Shown: positions 31,402 to 42,016 of the stretch, in pieces | How the letters are laid out: each line of letters starts with the position of its first letter | How positions within the stretch are numbered: position 1 is the first letter of the stretch | NCBI RefSeq assembly: GCF_002127325.2 | Contig: NC_035433.2 | Coordinates: 17,100,611-17,164,610, forward strand | Length of the DNA stretch: 64,000 nt | Direction: 5' to 3' | From: Helianthus annuus | Taxonomy: Eukaryota > Streptophyta > Magnoliopsida > Asterales > Asteraceae | The notes under the pieces: generated by a model | Databases searched by the model: none | What the model was told of the DNA's origin: nothing | Seen by the model: only the letters and a program-made list of their open reading frames with translations | Position numbers and translations under genes: made by a program

Positions 31402-34400
31402 TGTCACACCCTGGCTTTGCGGAAGCGTGGTTAATTTGGTGTGACTTCTTAATACCATAGCTTAATCATAACCAAGCTATATGAATTAAAAATATGCAAG
31501 ATCATCCATTACAATAAAAATACCATAACATTGTCTTAACGGGATAACACCCTAACAACCATAAACTTGTTCACCAAACATTACAAATTCAATCTTAACA
31601 TAAACATGATTCAAGGACTGTGACTTGTCCAGGAAAGAGTCACATTCCCCGAACCCTGGATGACCTCGGTGACTAATGCAGCGGGAAAAACATGCCATAC
31701 CGTGCCAGATCTTTAATTCCCTGAAATACATGTAAGTTGAAAAATCAACAATAATGTTGAGCGAGTTCATGTGTAAGTGAGTAAATAAACCTTTGTCTTT
31801 ATCAAAACCCTGGTATGTAGCAAATAAGGAAAAAGAGATCACCAATGGTTTGCAAGGCCATTGATATGTGTGAAGTGCAAGTAGGAAGACTCAAACCTAG
31901 CGGATTTATGCGTCTGGCACTAAGTCACCCCGAGGTCCGTTATGCTGGACCTGGGGCTGGGCTTGCTACACCCAGATAGATCTACCGCTCCTGTCCCTCG
32001 GTCCTACCATGAGGATTAATGGCCTCAAGTTTCCGCCTACCCACTCATATGATCTAAGTAACAAACCTCCTTACGCTAACCATACCATGTATAAAGTATT
32101 CATAATCAATGTAACATGTATTTCACCCCCGCAGTTTAGAAAACTGAAAACAGTTAAGAGAAAAGGGGGACATGAACTCACAGTCAGTGCGTCGCTATAC
32201 CAAGTACTCCGAATGTCGGGCAGCTGTGCAACGACCTACATGTGCTAATTCTATTAGACGGATGGCCGTGCCTTAGCTTTATAGTTTAAGTTTTTGGGAA
32301 ATAGTTAGACAACTATTTCGTGTTTATATTTTGCATGTACTTTGGTAATTAATCTCCTTCCCAAGGATGGGGGATTTAATACATGTGTATTATATCATTA
32401 AGTCCCACTTAATATATTTTTACTTCTACTTCCAAAATAATGCGTTGACAAAATACGCGTTCATGAATATTTCCGTATAATGCGTAAGTTACGTTTTAAC
32501 GATTATGTGGTAATAATAACTACCGGTGTAACTTATATGTTTGTCGTGTAAGCGTTTGTATTATTTTGTATTCGTCAACGTTTGTAAATATTATTTTTAC
32601 TCTAAAAATAATATTTGTGTATTTTCACAAAATAATCATAAATAGTGTTGTGAAAAATATATTTACCAAATATATATTTATCATGTTTAGTTTTGTGAAA
32701 ATCCCACCTCCGAATGTTAGTAAATAAGTCGTGGCGAAATATATTTGGAAATCATATCAAAAATAGTTCTAACACTTGTAAATAATTCTAAGCGTTAGAT
32801 TTTAGAAAAATTTCGCCAGAGTTTCCCCTGTAACTGGAGGTGGCCACGCTTTCAAGCGTATCATTTTCTTTTACAAAATCATTTCAACACTTCTTTAATC
32901 AATCAAACAATTTCTGACACATCAAATTAGTCGACAAGTATGTAAATTGCATAATTACATGAACTTGTGGTTTTTCCGAAAACTATAGTGTAGATCCCGT
33001 TATATTTGGTGGATCTTTGTATAAAATAGTTTAATCCCGAAAAAAAAACCTCGTTTTTAGAATAAATCATCCTTTACAACTTCCCGTCATCTTTTGCAAA
33101 AATTATTATTTTGTCGGATCTTTCATTTCACAAGTGTTTATACGCTTGTGGTTTGTAAAAATCACACTTGTTAGTGTGTTATCCGCCTTTTAGAAAACAT
33201 GATTTTCTCGACACTTGGTCCTTTGAAAATACCACTTGCAGATACGTAGATCCGCTAGTTTTAAACACTATTTTACAAGTAAAAATACTTTTACACAAGT
33301 TCATGTTTCTCGTGTGGTAGAGTTTCACCTTTTAACCCTTGTACCGATAGAAACAAGCTTATGTCAAGATCCATGATCTTAACAAAGTCGGGTTAAACGA
33401 TGATCCGAGCTACCACAACGTAGATCGGGCCTAAATAATCACCACTTTCAAATACTACAACTTTTACACAAGTATTAAGCTTTTAACCAACAATATTCAT
33501 GTTTTAGTAGACTTTAAAGATTCAAAATGCAAGTTTCCGAGTTTTAATCGTTACAAATCTTATTAACCACCTTAGAATGATCCGAGTATGAGTTTTAAGT
33601 GTTATACCTCTAGCTCGGGGCTAGGGAAGAATCTATGCGAAAATGTGGTGGATAAAAGCAAGATAACGAGGTCCTTCCACTTCCGTTTGCTCCAAGACTC
33701 CTTTTGCGTGACCTTGAACACTTGTATGATGTTGGAATGTAATGGTTGAAACTCGAAAATGGATGGGTGTGCAAGGGGGGTCTCGACCGTGAGCTTGGGA
33801 GAGGGAAAGAGAGAGAGTTTTGAGTGGTTTGTGAAATGTATAATCTAATGTGTTAAGTGTTGGTATTTATAGACAAAATCAAGATCTTAATCCATTGGTT
33901 TATATGTCTTCTTGATACTAGACACAAACAATAAAATAATCAAACTTTTGTACCCTTGTGTTCCCCTCTAGTTGGCCGATCTCAATGGGGGGGGGGGGGT
34001 CTTGGTTCGATTTCAAGTGGATAGTTAGAGTTTAGTTACGTTAAACCAAGTTAGTTTTAGGGTTAACTCGGTTAGTCACATGTTGTGTTTTAATGCGGGT
34101 GTTAGGGTATTCAGGGACCCTAACTGGCTCAGAAAAAGACCAATAATATTTTTGTCAATATTTTCATGTTCCGGGTATAGTCCGGTTGTTCAGTTGGATA
34201 GTAATTCGTTAAAGTGCTTAAATAAGCTTTTAAGTGTCGTAAATAATATTTTTAGTGACACAATTTATTTCCCAAAGTGTATATTTCCTCATGTTTTGGC
34301 ACTTTATTAGATAGCCAGAAGCTAATATGTAAATAAAAGTGCTGTGTTTCGTGCTTAGAGTACGTTTTAGGCACATCCAGTCATTATATCTTATTCCTAG

Positions 34401-34744
34401 AGACGCAGTTCTACAACCCTTGTATCCCTACACTCACTATGGGTGTATTAAAATATTTCTGGCTCATACAGGCCCTTAGAGGCAGTGTCTGCCTGATGCT
34501 GGCTTTATCAGCATGTTCAATAGGTTATCCGTTCTAATGCTACTGTGCTTTAGTGCATCATGTTTGTCACTAAGGTTCAACTTGTAAATACTGTAGTGAC
34601 GGCAATCAAAGTATGATGCAGGAATATACAAGTACTAGAAATCAAGTAGCAGTTCGTCAGCAATTTCAGTTAAGCACAGTAATTAAGCAGCAATTATTTA
34701 TTAATTAAATCGTACGGATACCTGGTTTAGTGAGGGTTGTCACA
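31402..34744 (-). repeat. Tekay-like element left LTR (3' LTR)
   Basis: A 3343-bp LTR, TGTCACACCC to GGGTTGTCACA. GCGGAAGC lies at 31419-31426 and a minus-strand TATA box (CTATAAATA) at 33864-33872. About 31808-32140 is very similar to the LARD LTR block at 8650-8980. A poly-G run (about 33989) differs in length from the other LTR. Confidence 0.93.
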
Positions 34745-34780
34745 TTCTCCCCCCGTTAGAAAAATTTCGTCCCGAAATTT
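34745..34780 (-). promoter_or_regulatory. Polypurine tract and adjacent inverted repeat
   Basis: GGGGGGAGAA on the minus strand abuts the 3' LTR and would prime plus-strand DNA synthesis. Between it and the pol stop lies AAATTTCG-TCC-CGAAATTT (34762-34780), an 8-bp perfect stem with a 3-base loop. The same motif is found at this position in the other two minus-strand gypsy-type elements here. Confidence 0.75.
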
Positions 34781-37700
34781 TAAGCTCTGCTTGTAGAAGC
34801 AGGGTTCTCAGGAAATAAGTGGGGGTATTTCTCTTTCATTCGGTCCTCACGCTCCCAGGTGAATTCAGGACCATGTCTAGCATTCCAACGAACTTTGACG
34901 AGCTTGACACTGCTCCGGCGGGTCTTGTTTACTTTCCAATCCGTGACCTCAACAGGTTCTTCAACGAACTGGAGCGTGTCGTCAACATGAATTTCGTCGG
35001 TAGGAATGACAACTGTATCTTGCGTTGGACTTCTCTTCAGATTGGATACATGAAATGTATCGTGAACACCATTCAGTTCGGCAGGTAGGTCCAACTTGTA
35101 TGCTACTAACCCGATTCTCTCCAAGATCTTGAACGGTCCAATATACCTCGGATTCAACTTTCCACGCTTCCCAAAGCGTGCCACCCCCTTCCAGGGTGAT
35201 ACCTTCAACAAAACCATCTCACCAACCTCAAACTCTAGACGTTTCCTGCTTCGATCCGCGTAGGCTTTCTGCCGGTCACGAGCCGCACTGATGCGGTCCC
35301 GTATCTGTGCGATCTTATCTGTGGTTTCCTGTACCGCTTCAGGACCAACCAACTGTCTATCACCTGCGTCAGCCCAACAAAGCGGTGATCTGCACTTGCG
35401 CCCATACAAAGCTTCGAATGGCACGGCACCAATACTGGTGTGGTAGCTGTTGTTGTATGAAAACTCAACCAAAGGCAAATGTTTATCCCAGCTACCGCCC
35501 AAATCCATCACACATGCTCTCAGCATGTCCTCCAATGTCTGAATCGTCCGCTCGCTTTGACCGTCGGTCTGTGGGTGAAAAGCAGTGCTCAGATTCAACT
35601 TTGAGCCAAAAGCTTCCTGGAAGGATTGCCATATCCTTGACACGAACTTTCCGTCTCTATCAGAGATAATCGAGAGAGGTACTCCATGGCGTGTAACAAT
35701 CTCTCTCATGTAAATTTCGGCCAGTTTGCTCGTATTATCCTTCTCTCGGATAGGTAGGAAGTGTGCTGACTTCGTTAAGCGGTCCACTATTACCCAAATA
35801 GTGTCATGGCCTCTTGGCGTTCTTGGCAACTTCGTAATAAAATCCATAGAGATTTGTTCCCATTTCCACTTGGGAATCTCTGGTTGCTGCAGAAGTCCCG
35901 AAGGCTTCTGGTATTCCGCCTTAACTTTGGCGCAAGTTAAACATTTGCTCACATAAACAGCCACATCGCCTTCCATCCTAGGCCACCAATAGTAATCTTT
36001 AAGATCCTGGTACATCTTATCCGCTCCAGGGTGGATAGAGTACCGCGACTTGTGAGCTTCATCAAAAATAACCTTCCTTAAACCACCAAACAGAGGAACC
36101 CAAATCCTTTTCTCAAAACACAACGTTCCTTCCCTGTTTGGTACCAATATCTTCTCCATCCCACGGAGATACTCTTCTTCAAGCTTTCTTTCCTTGAGAG
36201 CCTCTTTCTGCGCGGCACGGATGCGCAAAGAAAGATCGGTCTGAATAATCATTTCCAAAGCCCTAACCCTTATGGGCTTGATCCTCTCTTTTCGACTTAG
36301 GGCATCGGCGACCACATTCGCCTTCCCTGGATGATACTTAATCTCGCAGTCGTAGTCATTCAACAGTTCTACCCATCGTCTTTGCCTCATGTTCAACTCC
36401 TTCTGGTTGAATATGTGTTGGAGGCTCTTGTGATCTATGAAGATTGTACATTTCGTACCATAAAGGTAGTGTCTCCAGATCTTTAAAGCAAAAACTACTG
36501 CGCCTAGTTCCAAATCGTGTGTGGTATAGTTCTTTTCGTGTACCTTCAGTTGGCGTGACGCGTAGGCAATAACCTTTTGACGTTGCATCAACACACAACC
36601 CAATCCTTGACGCGATGCGTCGCAGTATACCACAAAATCATCTGTACCTTCCGGTAGAGCTAAGATTGGCGCGTTGCAAAGCTTATCCTTCAATATCTGA
36701 AATGCTTCCTCCTGTTTGATTCCCCAATCAAACTTCTTGTCCTTCTGCGTGAGGAGCGTTAATGGTTGGGCGATCTTTGAAAAGTTCTCAATGAACCTTC
36801 GATAATAGCCAGCCAAACCCAAGAATTGCCGAATCTCGGTTGGCGTCTTTGGCGTTTCCCAATCCTTGATCGCCTCGATCTTGGTTGGATCCACGTGGAT
36901 TCCATCTCCATTCACCACGTGCCCAAGGAATTGCACTTCTCTTAGCCAAAACTCGCACTTAGAGAATTTGGCGTATAGCTGTTCCTTCTTTAGTAGCTCC
37001 AGAATAGCTCTTAAGTGCTGCTCGTGCTCAGCCTTCGTCTTTGAATAAATCAAAATATCATCGATGAATACAATCACGAACTTGTCCAAGTACGGCTTAC
37101 AAACTCGATTCATCAAATCCATGAACACTACAGGTGCGTTTGTCAGACCAAACGGCATAACGAGAAACTCGTAATGTCCATATCGAGTTCTGAAGGCTGT
37201 CTTTGGGATACTCTCTTTCTGTATCCGTAGCTGATGGTATCCAGATCGAAGATCGATCTTTGAATAAAAGCTTGAACCTTGAAGTTGGTCAAACAGATCA
37301 TCGATTCTTGGCAGGGGATACCTATTCTTGATCGTCAGCTTGTTCAACTCTCTGTAGTCAATGCACATACGGAAACTACCGTCCTTCTTCTTGACAAACA
37401 AAACTGGAGCTCCCCAAGGTGAGAAGCTTGGTTGGATAAATCCCTTGTCTAACAACTCTTGAAGTTGTGTCGACATCTCTTGCATCTCAGACGGAGCAAG
37501 TCTATAGGGTGCCTTAGCCACAGGCGCGGCGCCTGGAACTAAGTCGATGCGAAACTCTACTTGTCTTTGAGGCGGCAAGCCAGGAAAATCTTCTGGGAAG
37601 ACTTCTGGGTATTCCCTCACGACAGGGATGTCTTCGATCTTTGGCTCAGCAGCCTTCTTATCTACAATGTGTGCCAGAAAGGCAGCACATCCCTTCTGCA

Positions 37701-38076
37701 AACACTTTCTTGCCTTCAGGCAGCTAATAATCCTCAACGGCGTCTCACGCTTCTCTCCGTGAACAACAATGGTCTCACCATCTTCGGTCGGGATACGAAC
37801 GACCTTCTCATGACAAACTATCTCGGCCTTGTTACTCGATAACCAATCCATTCCTACTACCACGTCGAAGCTTCCCAACTGGACCGGTAGTAGATCTAGA
37901 GCGAACTCACGCTCTCCCAATTCAATCACACAACCCCTGACGACTTCATTGGCTTCTACTAACTTCGCATTTGCCAATTCGATCGAGTACGAAATATCTA
38001 ACTTACTAGCGGCTAAACCAAGCATATTCTTAAATTCTAACGACACGAAGCTATGATCGGCACCAGTATCAAACAA
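34780..38076 (-). CDS. Intact gypsy pol polyprotein (PR-RT-RNase H-IN)
   Basis: A 1098-codon ORF without stops. Protease: FDTGADHSF at residues 2-10. RT: about 180-380, with [13 protein letters not shown] (271-283), MPFGLTNAP and catalytic VFIDD (336-340). RNase H: about 478-595, with D486, E523, D548 and D591. Integrase: zinc domain about 674-715 ([10 protein letters not shown] ... KCLTCAK), catalytic D765, D806 and E842 with 35 residues between the last two, then the [11 protein letters not shown] module and a chromodomain-like tail ([17 protein letters not shown]) ending at 1098. All catalytic residues are present. The enzymes cleave the polyprotein, copy the RNA and insert the DNA in the nucleus. 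The ORF opens at the protease; upstream gag lies in the same frame but is interrupted, so translation of pol from the full RNA is doubtful. Confidence 0.93.
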   Translation of the reverse strand: MFDTGADHSFVSLEFKNMLGLAASKLDISYSIELANAKLVEANEVVRGCVIELGEREFALDLLPVQLGSFDVVVGMDWLSSNKAEIVCHEKVVRIPTEDGETIVVHGEKRETPLRIISCLKARKCLQKGCAAFLAHIVDKKAAEPKIEDIPVVREYPEVFPEDFPGLPPQRQVEFRIDLVPGAAPVAKAPYRLAPSEMQEMSTQLQELLDKGFIQPSFSPWGAPVLFVKKKDGSFRMCIDYRELNKLTIKNRYPLPRIDDLFDQLQGSSFYSKIDLRSGYHQLRIQKESIPKTAFRTRYGHYEFLVMPFGLTNAPVVFMDLMNRVCKPYLDKFVIVFIDDILIYSKTKAEHEQHLRAILELLKKEQLYAKFSKCEFWLREVQFLGHVVNGDGIHVDPTKIEAIKDWETPKTPTEIRQFLGLAGYYRRFIENFSKIAQPLTLLTQKDKKFDWGIKQEEAFQILKDKLCNAPILALPEGTDDFVVYCDASRQGLGCVLMQRQKVIAYASRQLKVHEKNYTTHDLELGAVVFALKIWRHYLYGTKCTIFIDHKSLQHIFNQKELNMRQRRWVELLNDYDCEIKYHPGKANVVADALSRKERIKPIRVRALEMIIQTDLSLRIRAAQKEALKERKLEEEYLRGMEKILVPNREGTLCFEKRIWVPLFGGLRKVIFDEAHKSRYSIHPGADKMYQDLKDYYWWPRMEGDVAVYVSKCLTCAKVKAEYQKPSGLLQQPEIPKWKWEQISMDFITKLPRTPRGHDTIWVIVDRLTKSAHFLPIREKDNTSKLAEIYMREIVTRHGVPLSIISDRDGKFVSRIWQSFQEAFGSKLNLSTAFHPQTDGQSERTIQTLEDMLRACVMDLGGSWDKHLPLVEFSYNNSYHTSIGAVPFEALYGRKCRSPLCWADAGDRQLVGPEAVQETTDKIAQIRDRISAARDRQKAYADRSRKRLEFEVGEMVLLKVSPWKGVARFGKRGKLNPRYIGPFKILERIGLVAYKLDLPAELNGVHDTFHVSNLKRSPTQDTVVIPTDEIHVDDTLQFVEEPVEVTDWKVNKTRRSSVKLVKVRWNARHGPEFTWEREDRMKEKYPHLFPENPASTSRA

Positions 38077-38191
38077 AATAGATGCAAAAGTTTTGGTTGT
38101 TAAAGAACGTACCAGTAATCATGCCTGGATCCTGGCATGCTTCACAAACTCCGATGCTGGGTGTTCTTTCACGGTCTTGTTTCAACTTCGG

Positions 38192-39249
38192 GCATTCCCT
38201 CTTAAGATGTCCAATGTCCCCACAATGGAAGCATCCTAGCACTCGGCCATGCTTCCACCTTGAGCGTTGTTACGGTTTTCCCCTTGTCTGGGACTCTTCC
38301 TCCCACAACCATCCTTGTTGTGCCCTTTCCTCCCGCACCTAGGCTTCCGACATCCACATTCATGGTGATACTTGCACCCAGCATGTCTTGATTTAGTTTC
38401 TAAGTAAATCTTATCATTGGCCTGTCTGTTGTTGGGGCAATCTTTCTTGAAATGCCCTTTGTCTCCGCAGTCAAAACAACCTCGAATAGATCTTTGTTCA
38501 TCATTATTCGTTCGGGTATCTTTGGTAAGCTTCCTTTTGTTCTTTCCAGGCGACTCTACCTAAGTCTCCCTATCAGGGTTTGCAAGTTTTTCTAGTCTAA
38601 TGGCTTCCGTAACGAGTGCCAAGCCCATCTTACTTGCAGCCATAGTTGTTGGTGGCGTAGATGCTGTCATTAAGCTCAGGACTTGAGGTGCCAATTCCCA
38701 AATGGAATGTCCTAATTTCCTCAATTCTGGTTCCACCAAGTACGGAACTACTCGTGCCAAATCATGAAGTCTTTGCATGTATTCCAACATTTTTGGACCT
38801 TCCATCATCAGGCTCTGGAATTCCCCTTCCAACTTCTGGGTTTCCGCTTGGGAGCAATACTTCTTATGCATCATTCCCTTCAGTTCATCCCATGATAATG
38901 CATATGCTGCGGTTTCGCCCTTTATTTGAACCTGAAGGTTCCACCATAGTCGAGCTCCATCTTGAAACAACTCAGAAACGTATAGGACTTGTTGTTCTGG
39001 CGTACAACCACTCATTCGAAAGATGGATTCCAGACTTTCAATCCATTTCACAAAAGCTATGGCACCCCCAGTGCCGTCGAACTTCGGAGGCTTGTAGTTG
39101 AGGAAGTGCCAGTAGGAACAACTGTTATTTTCTGAGGTGCCTCTGTTAGGTTCGGAGCGTAGGGCCTCGTGCTGTGATATAGCTGCAGCAATTATCTCTT
39201 GAAGTTCCGCCTCTGAGGTGGGCATGCGCATTTCGCGTCTTGGTGGCAT
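38192..39249 (-). pseudogene. Gypsy gag, interrupted by a stop and frameshifts
   Basis: The start MPPRREMRMPTSEAELQEII at 39249 leads into the gag core (YKPPKFDGTGGAIAFVKWIE, LWWNLQVQ, WDELKGMMHKKYC). A TAG at 38560-38562 stops it after LEKLANPDRET. The same frame continues past the stop to a CCHC knuckle (CFDCGDKGHFKKDC, 38437-38478). A further CCHC knuckle (CFHCGDIGHLKREC, 38192-38233) lies in another frame, while pol returns to the first frame, so compensating frameshifts must lie on each side. Gag would form the particle and bind RNA. As it stands, only a capsid part without knuckles could be made. Confidence 0.85.
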
Positions 39250-39495
39250 CTTCTAAAAGATGTTTCACGTAGGTTAGGTCGTAGCAGGTAAAATGTACGT
39301 ATGTATTCAACAATATCAGCACATAACATCTCATGCTATCAATAAATCAGTCACATAACATCTCATGTCATAGAACATAAACCATAGATCAAACATCACA
39401 AGTGATGAGAATACTTGCGATTGCATTGCCATAAATCGAGACCAGAATGTAAGGTTTACAGGTACCCATCGGTATCATACAACATTAATGACTTA

Positions 39496-40029
39496 TTAGG
39501 GGACGACCCTAGGCAAGTCGTGCAATCGCTGGACATGTTCAGGAATCTCTGGTTCGTCCATTTTCAAATTCCAGGACTCTATCTCGAGCTTCTGAATTCC
39601 AGTCTTAGAACCACATTTCTCCTCCATCATTTCCTTTAGCTCATCCCAGCTCAGTGCATAAGCAGCATCTGTGTCAAGGGCCTGAACCTGATGGTCCCAC
39701 CATGAGAGTGTGCCGTCTAGAAATGACCCCGAGGTAAAGGTATCACTCTGTTGGGGCGAACAGTTAGTCTTTCTTAGAATGGAATCAATCTCTTCGGACC
39801 AACGAACAATTGCAAAGGCGCTTCCTGTTTCGTCGAAGTTCAAAGGCTTGCAGTTCAGGAACTGCTTATAGGTGCGGTCAGCTTGGGGGGGGGGGTTATT
39901 TCCAGTAGTGCCATTGCTGTGCTAAAAGCGGAGAGCTTCATGTCGTGCAATTGCCTGTGAGTTGCGTTTTTGCAGCTCGGCTTCTATCCTTGGCAACATA
40001 CTGGTGTTTGTGTCACGCCTGGGTGGCAT
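39496..40029 (-). pseudogene. Second, older gag copy upstream of gag
   Basis: A second MPPRR start (40029) opens a frame that soon stops (after RHEALRF). A further frame at 39496-39843 carries FDETGSAFAIVRWSEEIDSI, SWWDHQVQA, YALSWDELKEMMEEKCG and HVQRLHDLPRVVP, which align along their length with the gag core of 38560-39249. The copy lacks the zinc knuckle region. It is more decayed than the downstream gag. Either the element duplicated its gag, or an unequal recombination joined two elements. Confidence 0.75.
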
Positions 40030-40535
40030 TCTCTTCTGCCGAAATGGCATGAAGTGGGTTAGACAAATTTCCAATTGTCTATGAGATACATAGCACCATA
40101 AGCCATCATGTACTCACCCAATTTTACACATAAATATACTCAATGTATGGGTGGGGAAATAAATTTTCTGAGCCTCCACATAGGCTTGCCAATTTGGCTT
40201 GTTGCTTGAAATAGAATGAACTCGAGGCTTCATCACCTTGGTCATTTGTGTTCGAGTTATTTCCTGCTACATTGGTTTTCATTAGCTTGACCCGCAGAGT
40301 CCACCAGGATTTCTGTGCACTACAAGTCGTTATTACGTGGGCCCCCGTAATAATAAATTGTCTTGTACAGTTACCCCAAATTTTCTCTCGCCCAAGCAGA
40401 TGATCAATCAAGGAGCAACAGCAGGTGCATCGGCATGAACAGGGTCATGCTCTAATGCGGTGTTTGGAGTGACGCCTGGCTCAGGGGCTACGGTTGGCTC
40501 CGGATTAACAAACTCCATCTTCAAAATCAGCTGGA
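40030..40535. other. Element leader DNA without a supported gene
   Basis: This stretch lies between the second gag and the acidic ORF. One 95-codon minus-strand frame (40124-40411) has no recognisable features and is treated as chance. Confidence 0.4.
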
Positions 40536-41142
40536 TCAACCATCACAGGGGGTTACAGGATCCTCCAAGGGCTGGCCTAAGCGTATGAACTCAAGGTCAT
40601 GGTCTGGATCAAAACCAGATGGAAGAACAGGATCACCCTCAATACTGTGATCAAACTCAAAGCTGTGTGCGGGAACCGGTGCAGCTGATGATGCCGTATC
40701 AGGGTCGGCGTCGTGTGAATGGTGCTGCACTCCTTGTATAGGCGAAAATGCGGATGTCAGGAACTCAAATGAGTCTGGGACAGGGGGAATGGGCATGAGT
40801 TTCCCCTGCAGGAGCGTCCGCAAGCAGTAGGCTAATACCAGCAGCAATTGGGCCTCGCCCTCGAATGGGTCCTCCTCTAGTAGATCGTTATCGTCGTCAG
40901 AGGCCACGTCGGGGGGGCATATCATCAATGGGATAAGCGGCAAGGGTCACAGGAACAGGGATCACCGCGAATGGCAAAATTCCCAACAAGATGGCCATCA
41001 GTAGGCTCTGCTACGACATCAGGCAGCGCAAAAGGGGCTGAAAGTCATCATCGTCTGTGCCGGTAGCATTGGAAATGTACACCTCGTGCTCCGATGAAAC
41101 TATGTCGTCTGATACTATGGCCATGGGATTCGTAGTGTCCAT
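40536..41142 (-). pseudogene. Acidic leader ORF of the gypsy element, frameshifted
   Basis: The start MDTTNPMAIVSDDIVSSEHE (41142) continues to TDDDDFQP, then loses frame; another frame keeps FALPDVVAEPTDGH, and the 40536-40943 frame carries SDDDNDLLEEDPFEGEAQ, DPDTASSAAPVPAH and FDPDHDLEF. The protein would be strongly acidic and proline-rich, and has no known fold. From memory, similar acidic proteins precede gag in Asteraceae gypsy elements; this was not checked. It sits between the 5' LTR and gag, where an accessory or RNA-coupled role is possible. At least one frameshift breaks it. Confidence 0.6.
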
Positions 41143-41252
41143 CTTTCTAGTACATGATGAAAGCATGACGTTTGTAACACAAACACATATACGTATAATA
41201 ATCAATCATATATTCATATGAACATGTAAGACAACAATAAACAATCAAATAA

Positions 41253-41853
41253 TTCTCCTAGTCCCACTAGCCTCCCAGTCTCCTAGACTGACACTCCTAG
41301 TCCCACTAGCCAAATTCCTCCTAGTCTCCAAGACTGCTCTATCATCTACCTCGACCTCTTAGATTCGAGCCTCGGCCTCCAAGACCGAGCCTCAGCCTCC
41401 AAGACTGAGCCTACTCTTCCTAGTCTCACTAGCCATCTACCTCGATCTCTAAGATCGAGCCTCGGCCTCCAAGACCGAGCCTCAGCCTCCAAGACTGAGC
41501 CTACTCTTCTTAGTCTCACTAGCCATCTACCTCGATCTCTAAGATCGAGCCTCGGCCTCCAAGACCGAGCCTCAGCCTCCAAGACTGAGCCTACTCTTCC
41601 TAGTCTCACTAGCCATCTACCTCGATCTCTAAGATCGAGCCTCGGCCTCCAAGACCGAGCCTCAGCCTCCAAGACTGAGCCTATTCTTCCTAGCCTAGCT
41701 AGCCATCTATCTCGATCTCTAAGATCGAGCCTCGGCCTCCAAGACCGAGCCTCAGCCTCCAAGACTGAGCCTATAAATAATAAACATCTACCTCGATCTC
41801 TAAGATCGAGCCTCGGCCTCTAAGACCGAGCCTCAGTCTCCAAGACTGAGCCT
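41253..41853 (-). repeat. 90-bp tandem repeat made of hairpins in the element leader
   Basis: Five units of exactly 90 bp (period set by AGCCATCTA at 41431, 41521, 41611 and 41701), with partial units on both sides. Each unit holds three 19-base inverted repeats of the type CTCGATCTCTAAGATCGAG, plus a smaller CTAGT-CTC-ACTAG. In minus-strand RNA all three fold as 7-bp stems with 5-base loops. The period is a multiple of three, so one minus frame stays open (41346-41762) with a 30-residue repeat; this is probably a by-product. Confidence 0.85.
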
Positions 41854-42001
41854 AATCATAAATAAATAAAAGGTGCTCAACATTTGTTTGTAAAAACGTT
41901 TTGGATCTGGACTTAAGTGGTATGCAGTAAAAATGTTTTCGTGAGAGCCCTAGTGATCATAGTCTAGACTCGAGAAAGAATCCTAGTTCGCTATGATCAG
42001 A

Positions 42002-42013
42002 GCTCTGATACCA
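42002..42013 (-). promoter_or_regulatory. Primer-binding site of the Tekay-like element
   Basis: TGGTATCAGAGC on the minus strand, 3 bp from the 5' LTR; complementary to initiator-Met tRNA. Confidence 0.88.
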
Positions 42014-42016
42014 AGC

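Noticed and set aside
34819..38384. Plus-strand ORFs opposite the intact pol and gag
   Set aside because: Shadows of the minus-strand pol and gag; no independent support.
41346..41762. 138-codon ORF with 30-residue repeats
   Set aside because: The reading frame is open only because the 90-bp repeat is a multiple of three. The protein is a low-complexity R/E/L repeat, and the hairpin explanation fits the DNA better.
41253..41853. CRISPR-like regular repeat
   Set aside because: Units are contiguous with no unique spacers, the sequence is plant, and it lies in a retrotransposon leader.
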